A stretch of DNA of 20,000 nt, from assembly GCA_012295275.1 (NCBI GenBank), contig CM022674.1, forward strand, positions 4,766,436-4,786,435, read 5' to 3'. The notes below the pieces were generated by a model. That model did not search any database and was not told where the DNA came from. It saw nothing but the letters and a program-made list of their open reading frames with translations. The stretch comes from Chrysomallon squamiferum (taxonomy: Eukaryota; Mollusca; Gastropoda; Neomphalida; Peltospiridae). Position numbers and translations under genes: made by a program. Of the stretch, positions 1 through 9,956 are shown in pieces. How positions within the stretch are numbered: the stretch's first letter is position 1; each line of letters opens with the position of its first letter.

Positions 1-23
1 AATTTGACTGGAAAAGAAGATAA

Positions 24-62
24 ACAAATAAACAAATAAATAAATAAATAAATAAATAAATA
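24..62. repeat. (AAAT)n microsatellite
   Basis: A tract of AAAC/AAAT units that becomes pure AAAT toward its right end. Plain tetranucleotide repeat in A-rich DNA. Confidence 0.9.
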
Positions 63-788
63 TAAGGCAAGAGAAACCATAGTAACGGACAAAGAACAGC
101 TGCACATACAAATCCTCTAGGGTAATCAGACTTAAAATAAATGATTACTGTTTCTTTCTATTTATTTCTATAAAAATCAGTAAAACGAGAAAGAACGAAA
201 GAAAATATTAAAAGAAGAAATGAAGAAATAGGAGAGAAAGAAGGAAGAAAGACAGGCATAACAGAAGAAAACAAGAAACGAAATTCGTCAATAAAAATTT
301 GTGTCACGTTGCGAAATTCATTTCGATTCTGATAAGAAAAAAAAAAATCTTTAAAAAGTTATTTGAAAATTGTGAAATATAAAACGAAAGAAACAAATAA
401 AGAAAAGGGGCAATAAAAAGCTATAAAGACTGAATTATTAGTTTCATCGTAAAAGAAACAAACGAAAATATAAAAAAATAACTTCCTGAACAAAACGAAA
501 TAAATATTCAAAAAAAAAAAAAAAATTCGGTTTTATTTCTGAAACAAAATAAATGAATTATTTTTTATTTAATTAAAATCTTTTTAGGACACATAAAATA
601 ATAAAATCCTATTTACGTAAACAATAAGCAAGTTGCTTTCTTGTTTCAAATCTACTTTATGAAGAAGATAAAAATAAACTTATAGTTTTCGAAATCCTAT
701 TAAGTCGCAATCAAATCGAAAGATTTGGCGTAACCATCTTTGTGTGAAGACAGGAAGAAATGTTTATTTTAACTAAAACTGAAAGCAT
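63..788. other. A-rich non-coding stretch, no gene seen
   Basis: Strongly A-biased on the plus strand (GAAAGAAA-like stretches, A runs near 338-347 and 511-525). Stops are frequent in every frame. I see no splice signals, RNA gene or clear dispersed repeat. Confidence 0.6.
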
Positions 789-804
789 TATATATATAAT
801 ATAA

Positions 805-859
<55 letters not shown>
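789..859. repeat. Compound (TA)n-(AC)n-(AT)n microsatellite
   Basis: A short TA tract is followed by about ten AC units and then a pure AT tract. The adjoining AC and AT alternations are both purine-pyrimidine alternating. Confidence 0.92.
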
Positions 860-861
<2 letters not shown>

Positions 862-1028
862 CACTGAAAGAGAAAAAAACAGAAAAAAAAAGCGAGAAAG
901 AGAAAAAGAACAGAGATAATTTTTCAGTCACAAAGCGAGCAGTTATACGACAGAGGTTTTATAAAGAAAAAGGAAAAAGATGTTTTTCGATCGAGTTAGA
1001 TTAAAAGAAAAATGTTTTGTGTCAAAAG

Positions 1029-1049
1029 TATATATATATATATATATAT
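1029..1049. repeat. (TA)n microsatellite
   Basis: Pure TA dinucleotide run followed by TGTATACG. It lies in otherwise unremarkable A-rich sequence between 860 and 1167, where I see no gene. Confidence 0.9.
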
Positions 1050-1167
1050 GTATACGAAACAAATATATCTGTAAGCATTTATTATTGCGTTTGGATACAT
1101 AATTAAAACAGTTTGCTCTTCGTTAAATTTGTGTTCATAGAGTTTGAACCATGTTCTAAATTAGCGG

Positions 1168-1300
1168 TTACGGTTCCTGGATATCTTGTATATATCGTGC
1201 TTGGATACCAGGATTCTTAGTTACCTACCCGGATGTCTGAATCCCAAGTTACCAAATACCCGGATGTAACTATTGTTAATTATGCTACCCAGATGTTTAA
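1168..1300. repeat. Degenerate ~30-bp tandem repeat
   Basis: TACCCGGATGT occurs at 1226-1236 and 1257-1267, and TACCCAGATGT at 1286-1296, spaced 31 and 29 bases. More diverged relatives with a GGAT core lie upstream near 1179 and 1211. About five units are visible. A 22-base poly-T run follows at 1306-1327. Function unknown. Confidence 0.55.
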
Positions 1301-1327
1301 TTTAGTTTTTTTTTTTTTTTTTTTTTT

Positions 1328-2089
1328 GCTGTTTCGTTAAATCTTGCAGACGTCAATAGACAGTTGTGAGCTGGGATTAGCAGACGACAGTCGTAACCTT
1401 TACGAAAGTTAACATAAGTATGAAATAATCGATAAATTACAAGGAAGTTAAAACAAGCGATTAATTGTGAAGCATTTAGATTGTTTCCTTATTGATACGG
1501 CTGAAAAAAATCAAAGAAAAAAAAAAAGGTTCTCCACCGATTAATTTTAGAGCGATTAAGAGACTATAATTTGCCAGCCAATGAAATTGCTCGTTCGATG
1601 AAAAGGAAACGACCAGAGTACAGTCTATAGGAGAATGATCAATTATAAACTTTTAACCAATCGGATGTCTTGTTTTATTTTTCGTATTCTTTTTTCTATT
1701 TTTCTGTTTTGTTTCGTTCATCTTTAAAAAAAAAAAAAAAAAAATTAAAAATTTTAAAAATCTTATTTTATTTCTTATTCTTATATTTCTACAACTTAGA
1801 AAGTAAAATACGTCATCAAAAAAAAAATAAAAAAATAAAAAAATAAAATAAAAAGATGATTACAAAATATTTGGAAATACAGGCTTAAACATCCGTACAA
1901 AGCAATATTGATCGCTGCAACCGCATTATTTTCAACAGAAAAGATGGTAAAAATAGAAAATTTAAATAATTTAAATGTTTTTAAAAAATAGAAAATAATA
2001 AAAATAAGACAACAGCAATAGAACTAACAAGCCAACAGCTTCTTCTATAAACAATAATTATTGCGTCTGCCAGTTCTTATATTCATTTC
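1328..2089. other. AT-rich unique sequence, no gene seen
   Basis: Mixed AT-rich DNA with poly-A at 1726-1744 and an A4-6T array near 1818-1855. No long open frame other than noise and no recognisable RNA gene. A short interrupted palindrome (ACGAC-A-GTCGT, near 1385) is unremarkable. Confidence 0.55.
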
Positions 2090-2097
2090 TTGATACG

Positions 2098-2560
2098 ATT
2101 AGTTACTACTACTATAACTAATACTACTACCACTATTACTACGACTACGACTACTACTACTACTACTACTATCACTACTGCTACATTGCTTACATTGCTA
2201 TTGCTACTGTCACTACTATTACTAACGATATTACTACTACGATTACTACTACTACTACTACTAACAATTATGAATACTATTACTACTGCTACACTACGTA
2301 TATATACTACTACTGCTACTCCCATCAATATTACTGATACCACTATTACAACTACTACTTCAGCTACTGCTATTACTGCTACTACAACTATTAATACTAA
2401 TGACAATGATGATGATGATGATGAGATCGATATAAATAAACACCAACACGGCTACAAGCATGAACAATAGTACTACTACTACGACTACTACTACGACTAC
2501 TACTACTACTACCACTACTACTACTAATAATAATAATGATAATAATAATAATATAATAAT
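2098..2560. repeat. Imperfect (ACT)n / (GAT)n / (AAT)n trinucleotide block
   Basis: Dominated by TAC/ACT triplets with frequent single-base changes. A run of GAT units lies at about 2406-2426 and AAT/AAC units near the right end. Because the period is three, frames stay open on both strands and give Thr-, Leu-, Val- or Ser-rich translations, which are artefacts of the repeat rather than genes. Confidence 0.9.
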
Positions 2561-2929
2561 AATAAAGATTACTCATGTAATAAAATGATCCTCTATCTAG
2601 AAGCTTTCAATGAGAAATTTTAGACCATTACATGTTTTTTTACTACATTTTTTTTTTTTACCTATTGAAGTTCCCGTCACAATTATCCCCTTCTGAAGCG
2701 TTCTTCTGATTTAAAGACGTTTTCCACAATGGACAGTTCTACAAAAAGCTGTTGCCCGAGGTTAGTTCTGATTAAAATATTTGATTGCGGCGTTACGATC
2801 AATTACAAAAACAGCGCACACTGAAAAGATTTTCTCCGCAAAATGCTTTTGTCGTCACTGAAGGAAAATCATAAATTGAGATTATAATTACTTCGAGCTT
2901 TTGTGTATATTTTTTATTTTATTCTATTT
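2561..2929. other. Unique sequence, no gene seen
   Basis: Mixed-composition DNA between the trinucleotide block and the pyrimidine tract. It includes a poly-T run near 2649-2659. No sustained open frame, splice-site pair or RNA-gene signature stands out. Confidence 0.5.
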
Positions 2930-3595
<666 letters not shown>

Positions 3596-3628
3596 CATAT
3601 CTCTCATCTCTACCTCTCTGCTGATAAG

Positions 3629-3880
3629 ATGTTCAGAGGGTTGATGACAATGGTTCGTGACTCCGTGAAAGAAGACACGCCGAGTAGGAGTTCGATCGAA
3701 ACCATCTGGATTCTGATGACTGTAATTAGTTTCAACATGCTTATTTATATTTTGTGTTGTTATCCAGTTTGGAATTTTTTTTTATGTGATTCAAATGTCA
3801 CACGCCAGAACTTTGAATGTAACCAGCAAAAGCTGGCTGGTGATATCTGCAGTGTTACAAAGTGTGGTGTATGGAAATAG
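3629..3880 (+). CDS. Candidate small membrane-anchored Cys-rich protein or terminal exon (hypothetical)
   Basis: The frame is open from the (CT)n tract to TAG at 3878-3880. Counting from ATG at 3629 it encodes 83 residues of normal complexity, unlike the Leu-Ser translation before it. Residues about 26-48 are hydrophobic and look like one transmembrane helix. After it come four spaced cysteines (53, 64, 74, 79) and an N-glycosylation sequon, Asn56-Val-Thr. This would suit a type II or signal-anchored peptide. The ATG is one option. A long polypyrimidine tract precedes AAG at 3626-3628 and TTCAG at 3632-3636, so this could instead be a last exon entering at 3629 or 3637. ATTAAA, a common poly-A signal variant, lies at 3896-3901. 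A run of nine T's inside the frame (around 3775) is a weak point. I recognise no family, and a chance open frame is possible. Confidence 0.3.
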   Translation: MFRGLMTMVRDSVKEDTPSRSSIETIWILMTVISFNMLIYILCCYPVWNFFLCDSNVTRQNFECNQQKLAGDICSVTKCGVWK

Positions 3881-3895
3881 TACAGTTGTTATTGG

Positions 3896-3901
3896 ATTAA
3901 A
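3896..3901 (+). promoter_or_regulatory. Possible poly-A signal (ATTAAA)
   Basis: ATTAAA lies 16 bases after the TAG that closes the 3629-3880 frame, followed by a short GT-containing stretch. In AT-rich DNA the hexamer is common by chance, so it only mildly supports a terminal exon. Confidence 0.2.
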
Positions 3902-3995
3902 AAGAATGTTGTATGAGAAAAAAAATAATTAAAGAAAGAAAGGTAAAAAAGAATGAATGGATCATTAGAGTCCCCATGACAATTAAATTATTTAA

Positions 3996-4075
3996 CTGTC
4001 TGTCTATCGATCTATCGGTCTGTCTGTCTTTATTTTTCTCTAGCTGTCTATCTATCTTTTTATCTGTCTAGCTAT
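3996..4075. repeat. (CTGT)/(CTAT)n imperfect tetranucleotide
   Basis: Alternating CTGT and CTAT units with interruptions. It is a short complement-strand relative of the GATA/GACA block at 18.5 kb. Confidence 0.75.
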
Positions 4076-4139
4076 ATGTATCTATTTATGCATTTATCCA
4101 AGTCTGTGTATATCTCCCTCTGTCTATTTTTCACTCCCT

Positions 4140-4286
<147 letters not shown>

Positions 4287-4777
4287 CATTTCTATAATTT
4301 GTTTTAAATTAAATCACCACGATTTCGCCAATTATCTCCCTTTTATTCACTTTTTTTTTTTTTTTTAACCTTTTTCAATTTAACATTAAACTAACTCAAT
4401 ATATATATTTTTAATTATTATTTTCAAATTTGACTGAAAAAAAAACAACAAAAAAACATGACACTAGACTTCACTATCGTTCCCGTGAAAAACGTATCTT
4501 TATCCTTTACAATTCAATTTTGTCACTAAATGACAATCCAAAGAGAAGCAGAATAATCTTTTTACACCTTTGTTACGTTCGTGTGTACTGTTATCCCATA
4601 GATCAACGCACCGGTATCGGAGTTAATTCTGCGATCCGTCGACAGACAAATAATTGAATATTTAAGATTTTAAACGAAGGCAAATACTTTTGTTTTATAA
4701 CAGTCTGCTGGTCTTCCTTTATTTTTATTTTTTTTTTTTTCGTACTTTTTTATTCTTTTATTTATTTTATTTTATTT

Positions 4778-4780
<3 letters not shown>
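4287..4780. other. AT-rich unique sequence; one weak 75-codon frame
   Basis: Contains a poly-T run near 4352-4367 and T-rich sequence at 4724-4780. The frame at 4430-4657 (+) encodes a basic peptide of ordinary complexity, but starts in an A-run, has no domain, transmembrane segment or splice signals that I can see, and is not called as a gene. Confidence 0.5.
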
Positions 4781-4864
<84 letters not shown>

Positions 4865-4882
4865 TCTCTCTCACTCTCTCTT
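4780..4882. repeat. (CT)n microsatellite
   Basis: Nearly pure CT with CA interruptions near the right end, again pyrimidine on the plus strand. Confidence 0.96.
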
Positions 4883-5234
4883 TAACTTCATTGGCTGCAA
4901 ATTGATTGACAAGAAATGTCTTTTCGACCAGCTCTCTATAATTTTTCTGATGAACCAAAGCATAAAAAAATGAAATGTGTTTATCTCATGTTTTGCTTTC
5001 AGTTTAGTCGAAATACATTATTCTGAAGAAAAAAACAAAACAAAAAAACAAAAACATTTGAGATGAGATAAAATGAGAGCAAAAATAAGAATTATTATTA
5101 TTAGACATGTATGATTTGACAGTCACGTTTCGTACGCGAAAAACCGAGAACTCTTTGTGAAATTAACTTAAAAACCAAGTGTCACTAAAGATTCTGTTTT
5201 TCCCCATCAAATTAATTCTGTTTGCACCTTTTTA
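4883..5234. other. Unique AT-rich sequence, no gene seen
   Basis: Ordinary AT-rich DNA including an AAAAACAAAAC-type stretch near 5030-5055 and a few ATT units near 5090. No feature that I can support. Confidence 0.5.
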
Positions 5235-5545
5235 AATTTATTATTATTATCATCATCATTATTATTATCGTTATTTTTTCATTGTTGCTGTTTGTTTGTT
5301 ATACTGCTGCTGTTGTTGTTGCTGATGATGATAGTGTTGCAGTGGTTACTTCATCCTTCATTAATTAAACCTTGTCTTTGTTTGAAATGTAGTTGTAAAT
5401 AACAATTCCATTTTTTACCGTCTCTTCTAATTATCGTGGTTGCTGTTGTTATTTTTATTGTTTTTATTATTGTTGTTGTGTTAGTGTTATTGTCATTACT
5501 GTTATTCTTGTTGTACTATTGTTATTATTTTCATTAATATCATCG
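5235..5545. repeat. Degenerate ATT/GTT/CTG trinucleotide region
   Basis: ATT, CAT, GTT and CTG triplets recur through the region, densest at 5235-5340 and 5440-5545, with unique sequence between. It looks like an old, decayed trinucleotide tract. Confidence 0.65.
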
Positions 5546-5815
5546 TTCCTTTCTTTAAACCAAACCACCATCATCTGCTACAGAATCCTTTTGCACATGC
5601 AGTTATGATAGATACATTCAACTTTTGAATAACTCCAACTGCTACGTCTTCTTCCTCCGCTGACATACCCTACGACGTCGTGAACAGCTACAACAATTAA
5701 ACGACGACGGCAAAGAGAAAGTTTCCTAGAGCCTCAAGCAGCTTTGGATATTTGTTTTCTCTTTTCTTCCAATATCCTGTTTCTAGCTGCTAACAAAACA
5801 AATTCTGGAGAAAAA
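5546..5815. other. Unique sequence, no gene seen
   Basis: Mixed DNA of somewhat higher GC. It contains the 10-bp perfect palindrome ACGACGTCGT at 5672-5681, with a CRE-like GACGTC centre. No sustained coding frame. Confidence 0.45.
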
Positions 5816-5819
5816 AATC

Positions 5820-6027
5820 AAAAAAAAAAAAAAAAAAAATCAAACTGGGGAAGATAACCGAACTTGGAGTTCTTAAAGGGACACCACTGCTGTTCACAGA
5901 AACCGAAAAAAAAAAAAAAAAAAAAAAAATCATTGAACGATTTCGGTCACGATTACGTAAACGGAATATTCAGCCACATTTCTTGTGGGCCTAACCAGCC
6001 CAGTCTTTTTTTTTTTTTTTTTTTTTT
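5820..6027. repeat. Poly-A, poly-A, poly-T trio
   Basis: A20 at 5820-5839, A24 at 5906-5929 and T22 at 6006-6027, separated by 66 and 76 bases of unique sequence. The second A run and the T run are in inverted orientation. Either could be a retroposed tail, but no source body is recognisable. A CCAAT box follows at about 6033-6037. Confidence 0.8.
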
Positions 6028-6800
6028 ATTGACCAATCTAATGTTAGGTGTATTAGAAGGATAGAGAGAGAAAAACAAAGTTGTATTGGTCTTTAAACTC
6101 CGGAATTAGATTTAGAAACGAACGGATATTGGAAAACGATCGTAGAACTACTAAGTCGTAGACGTTCTTGCTTTAATCGCTGAGCAGTTGTCGTTGTCGT
6201 TGTCGTTGAGAGGAGATAATGTCGTAATAATGGCAGTGAGTTCGAATAGCACTATAAGCGGGCTGTAGTTAAATAAGCTGTTCTCTTCTGTCTGTACTTT
6301 ATATATTTCTAGTTCTGTGTGTTCGTTAGTCCGTCGTTCATTGGGATTATTTTTATATATCTGTCTGTCTGTTTATCGTTCCGTCCACCCATTTCCATGT
6401 CTGTCTGTATGATTGTGAAAGAGGTTTCTCTTATTTCTTTTTAAGTATCTTTATATTTCTAACGAATTGTTCTATCTCTTTTTTTTCGCTCTCCCTCTTT
6501 CTTTCACTCGAAGCATTCTTTACTCTGAGTCTCTTATTTCTCTTTCACTCGCTTTTTCTTTACCTGTATATACATACCTATATATATTTACGAGGCTATC
6601 TTTCTGTCCATCTATATATCGATCTACGTATGTATCTACCAGCCTGTCTTTCTCAGCATCAACAAGTCTATCTAACAATATAAGCTATTAGTTTATTTTT
6701 CTATTTATCTATCTATTTATGTTTCTGTCTGTCGCTATAGCCTAGCTATCTTTTCATATCCCTGTTTAAGCTGTCTATCTTTCTGTTTATCTACGTACCA
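6028..6800. other. Unique and imperfect CTGT/CTAT pyrimidine-rich DNA, no gene seen
   Basis: A GTTGTC hexanucleotide run lies at about 6187-6209. From about 6360 onward CTGT, CTAT and TTTCT units are scattered through T-rich sequence. The Ser/Tyr/Phe-rich open frame at 6467-6691 is a product of this composition. Confidence 0.5.
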
Positions 6801-7320
6801 ATCTCTTAAAAAAAATTAAAAAATGTCTGCCTCTTTTCGATTATGTCTCTCTCCTTCCAGCTCATTTGCTGAACAGATACATCATGTATTCATCATGTAC
6901 AAGAGTTATGCCAAGGAAAAGAAGTAAAAAAAAAAAGACTCAATCAAACAAATCGCATTATTGTGACAAATGCGATGTTACGTAATGCTCACAAATGCAC
7001 GGGACATACACTTGTTCATGACACGACGAACACGCGATGTCTTCAGACGTCAATTTCTCTTACCAACCTGTCAGTAATTATTAAATTAATATTCTCAAAA
7101 GATTAAGTGAATAAAAATGTGTTATTAAATTAAGCTCTAGTGTTCTTTCTTCTTCTTCTTCTTTCTTTCTATTTTTTTTTTCTTTTTGTTGTTGTTGTTG
7201 TCGTTCTTTTCTTCATTGTATCAGCGTTGGCTTCGACGGCGACATATATAACGTCATCTTTTCACGGGTGATAGTTCAAAGGATGTGTTAGGTTTATTGG
7301 TCTATTTCGCGTTCTAGTAA
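6801..7320. other. Unique AT-rich sequence, no gene seen
   Basis: Mixed DNA with a TTC run (7145-7165) and a GTT run (7187-7201). The non-repetitive part (6840-7080) shows no sustained frame or clear splice pair. Confidence 0.45.
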
Positions 7321-7345
7321 GTGCTCTCAAAATCAGGATTCTTGA

Positions 7346-7381
7346 TGTATATGTATGTATGTATGTATGTAAATACATACA
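7346..7381. repeat. (TATG)n with self-complementary end
   Basis: A TGTA/TATG run turns into TGTATGTA-AA-TACATACA at about 7364-7381, an inverted repeat with 8-bp arms. The tetranucleotide could fold back on itself. Followed by an AC/CCCA-rich stretch to about 7430. Confidence 0.8.
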
Positions 7382-7602
7382 GATACACACATTTATTGAC
7401 CCCCCACCCACCCACACACACGCACGCACAAACAAACGCAAAAAAAAAAAATCATCGCCATATCCTCATTATTTTTCCGCATCATTATCGTTCCGACTTA
7501 TCTTCGTTCTTTTTTTTTTTTTCTTATTTTTCAATCAACAAATTAAGCCTTTCAGGTAAACATTTAACTAATGAGTATATCTAACTAATTAACATCCTCT
7601 AA

Positions 7603-8010
7603 TTATCTCAACGACTAAAGCAGCCTCACTCCGACCCCTCATCTGCACTTGCGCACACCCTCTCGTGTTTTCAGTCAACAAGTTCAATGGTTCTAGCAAC
7701 CAAAATGGCGTCGTCCAAGTTTCCGTACCGGAAACGAAAAATGTTCGTTAGCAGCGAGTCACAGAGACGTGAAAGAGAAGAAGCTGATTAGAGGTGGCGA
7801 GTCCTTTTTCGATGGAGTAAATGCCAGGATATTAGCCGTCATGTTCATAAAAAAAAATCAATAGAATAACTACTCTAATCGAAATATTGACATGCTCGCG
7901 GATACGCATTATAATGCGGAGGCCATTTTGGAGAGCGTCATGGAAACGACGATGGATGGACGCGTCTAAAACGCGGACGGGTGACAGACAGTTTGGGATC
8001 TTTAGGAAAA
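7603..8010 (+). promoter_or_regulatory. GC-elevated island with YY1-like motifs; candidate promoter or first exon
   Basis: This ~400-bp stretch is clearly richer in G+C and CpG than its flanks. CCAAAATGGC, resembling the YY1 core CAAnATGGC, is at 7700-7709, and its reverse complement is at 7922-7931. Also seen: TGGTT-CTAGC-AACCA at 7689-7703, GTTTCCG-TAC-CGGAAAC at 7719-7735 and the 14-bp perfect palindrome CGCATTATAATGCG at 7905-7918. Several frames are open for 50-60 codons. One begins at ATG 7705 (28 codons, in frame with ATG 7687), another runs 7697-7859 without a useful start, and a third runs from ATG 7892 to TAA at about 7969. YY1 sites often overlap start codons of housekeeping genes, which would suit ATG 7705, but no protein family is recognised. 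Confidence 0.35.
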
Positions 8011-8031
8011 TATGTTTTGTTATTTCTTTTC

Positions 8032-8033
<2 letters not shown>

Positions 8034-8071
<38 letters not shown>
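8034..8071. repeat. (TA)n microsatellite
   Basis: Pure TA run followed by T-rich DNA and a (TTTA)n tract at about 8110-8134. Confidence 0.95.
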
Positions 8072-8074
<3 letters not shown>

Positions 8075-8275
8075 TTTATTAATTATAAATGTTTTTTTTT
8101 TCTGTTTGGTTTATTTATTTATTTATTTATTTAATCATTTTTTTGTTATTGCTATTTATTTTATTTATATTCTTCTTCTTCTTCTTTCTTCTTCTAATTA
8201 ATATTAAAGCAAATATAATCTTTATTTTCGGTCTTTTCTTAAAATACTTCTTACTTGTTATATTTACTTAGTTAA

Positions 8276-8297
8276 TTTTTTTTTTTTTTTTTTTTTT
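8276..8297. repeat. Poly-T (22)
   Basis: Uninterrupted T run immediately left of the ACT/ATT repeat block. No identifiable retroposon body on the minus strand to the left. Confidence 0.9.
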
Positions 8298-8328
8298 AAT
8301 CAACTCAAATCAACGTTGCCTAAATTAC

Positions 8329-8475
8329 CACTACTGCTGCTACTACTACTACTACTACTAATACTAATACTGATATTATCACTACCTCTACTACTACTAC
8401 TACAACAACTATTATTATTATTATTATTATTATTATTATCATTATTATTATCATCATAATCATCATCATCATCAT
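8329..8475. repeat. (ACT)n-(ATT)n-(CAT)n compound trinucleotide
   Basis: ACT units, then a pure ATT run at about 8409-8438, then ATC/CAT units. The open frames across it, rich in Asp/Asn/Ser or Ile/Val, are repeat artefacts. Confidence 0.93.
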
Positions 8476-8559
8476 TTCTTTCAAATATACATCCCACAGC
8501 AAAGAAAAAGGGAAAAAAAAAAAATAAAATCAAAAATATCACAACGTCAAAACGACATT

Positions 8560-8724
8560 TCATCCAACGCCACATCATCAAGTTCGATAACTTCGACGCG
8601 TTGACGTTCACCAGATCTGTCACGACTGAAAAGGCGGGAAAACAAACACGTGATCCGGTAAATCCGGTAATTGGACAGCCGGAAGCCGTACACGTGCGTC
8701 TAATTTCGTCGCGAGAAGTGTAAG
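8560..8724 (+). promoter_or_regulatory. Candidate promoter and 5' UTR exon ending in a splice donor
   Basis: A compact, CpG-rich segment. CACGTG E-boxes sit at 8647-8652 and 8691-8696, 44 bases apart. A perfect 9-bp tandem repeat of ATCCGGTAA lies at 8653-8670, and the ETS-type core CCGGAAG at 8679-8685. The sequence then reads TAAG|GTAAGAG, a full match to the animal donor consensus, with the cut after 8724. There is no ATG in a good context before it, so the exon would be non-coding. Known biology: ETS and E-box elements close to a first-intron donor are typical of TATA-less housekeeping promoters. Whether transcription starts here is inference. Confidence 0.4.
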
Positions 8725-8730
8725 GTAAGA
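8725..8730 (+). other. Consensus 5' splice site (GTAAGA)
   Basis: AAG|GTAAGA at 8722-8730 fits the U1-complementary consensus at nearly all positions. It is the best donor I noticed in the window. No partner acceptor is assigned. Confidence 0.4.
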
Positions 8731-8855
8731 GCTTTTTCGGAAAGCAGCGGTAACTTCTTTGGCTTCGTCGATGTGCGATTTGTTTTTCTTAGAAAATTGT
8801 TAGTGCGTCTGATTAACAAGTTAAACTCATATAATTTATACATTTAGAAAAAGAA

Positions 8856-8878
8856 TTTTTTTTTTTTTTTTTTTTTTT
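8856..8878. repeat. Poly-T (23)
   Basis: Uninterrupted T run just upstream of the (GAA)n tract. Confidence 0.9.
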
Positions 8879-8897
8879 GGAATGATGTAAAGAATAG

Positions 8898-8959
8898 AAG
8901 AAGAAGAAGAAGAAGAAGAAGAAGAAGAAGAAGAAGAAGAAGAAGAAGAAGAAGAAGAA
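8898..8959. repeat. (GAA)n microsatellite
   Basis: About 20 uninterrupted GAA units, purine-only on the plus strand. GAA runs of this kind can form triplex DNA. Confidence 0.95.
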
Positions 8960-9041
8960 AAATGGTAGAACAATTAAGTTACTAAGAAGAAACAAAAGAA
9001 GACGAAATCGTTGAAAAAGAATAGAAAGTATATCTTGACAA

Positions 9042-9095
9042 TGGTGATGATGATTATGATGATGACGAAGATGATGATGATGATGATAATGATTA
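9042..9095. repeat. (GAT)n imperfect microsatellite
   Basis: GAT units with interruptions within AAG/GAT-rich DNA that continues the purine-rich block from 8898. Confidence 0.85.
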
Positions 9096-9224
9096 GGATG
9101 AGACGTATGAATCAGAAGAATGAAAAAAAGAAGAAATTCAGGAAAAGAAAACGAGTACGATGATAATCAAGAAAAGAAAGAAAAAGAAAAAAAATATATC
9201 GAGAACTCTGCTTTGTGATTATTT

Positions 9225-9300
9225 ACTTATTTATTTGTTTGTTTGTTTGTTTGTTTGTTTGTCTGTTTGTTTGTATGTCTGTTTATCTATTTATTATTTG
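9225..9300. repeat. (TTTG)n/(TTTA)n tetranucleotide
   Basis: TTTA units lead into TTTG units with TCTG and TATG variants, then T-rich sequence with TTTA units to about 9340. The Leu/Cys/Phe-rich frame across it is an artefact. Confidence 0.88.
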
Positions 9301-9446
9301 CTTATTTATTTATTTTTTGTCTATTATTTATTTACTTATTCGGAAAATCAATACTGCATTTGTTTCTACGCAAATCAATCTTTTTTTCTAGTTTTCTAAT
9401 AGTTTAAACTAATTTTAACATCATTTCACTTTTTAATTAAATTATT

Positions 9447-9491
9447 TCTCTCTCTCTCTCTCTTATACACACACAAATATATATATATATA
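9447..9491. repeat. (CT)n-(AC)n-(TA)n compound microsatellite
   Basis: Short CT run, TATAC ACACAC, then a pure TA run. Short compound dinucleotide tract. Confidence 0.85.
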
Positions 9492-9850
9492 TTTCTGAGA
9501 TCAGTTATCTATTTTCAATTTCTCCTTTATTATGTTTATTTTTTTTTTTTAATTTAATTTGTATTATTACTCTTTTCTACTGATTACTTTTTAAAGCAAG
9601 GAATATGTATCAATTAACCTACTTTCCATATTCAGAACACTCATATATCAGATTACCATCAATCAGTCTCTCGCTCAAGCGCGCCTTGCCTGGACAGACA
9701 ACCTACAAATCTGAACCACGGTCAACGACAATTCGATTTGATTAAGAGTCCTTATGAAAATATTTTCTAAATAACCATTTGAATTATCCAGAACACCTAC
9801 ACATTCACAAATATGGAGATTACATGCACACGTATAATATACAGACATGT
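9492..9850. other. Unique sequence with a possible short terminal exon
   Basis: The left part is T-rich. At 9622-9635 a pyrimidine tract ends in ATTCAG, a good-looking acceptor. The frame that continues is open to TGA at about 9712-9714 and gives a non-repetitive peptide (NQSLAQARLAWTDNL near its end). It is only about 25 codons after the acceptor, so chance is a strong alternative. Confidence 0.2.
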
Positions 9851-9854
9851 ACAT

Positions 9855-9935
9855 TCATACATACATACATACATATATACATACATACATGCATACGTAC
9901 ATATGTACATACATGCATTCAAACATACATAAGTA
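9855..9935. repeat. (ACAT)n microsatellite
   Basis: ACAT/CATA units with GCAT, GTAC and TATA variants. Plus-strand relative of the tract at 17.3-17.5 kb. Confidence 0.9.
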
Positions 9936-9956
9936 GATAAATATCAGAGAAAGATA

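Noticed and set aside
2090-2470. 126-codon Thr/Leu-rich open frame
   Set aside because: It is the translation of an imperfect (ACT)n tract. Period-three repeats stay open on both strands and the peptide has no complexity.
4430-4657. 75-codon basic open frame
   Set aside because: Ordinary composition but begins in an A run, with no splice sites, domain or neighbouring signal. This length is expected by chance in 20 kb of AT-rich DNA.
7381-7430. C-rich run as a second G-quadruplex
   Set aside because: CCCCCCACCCACCC gives only three separate runs plus an unsplit six-base run, so it misses the four-run pattern with loops.
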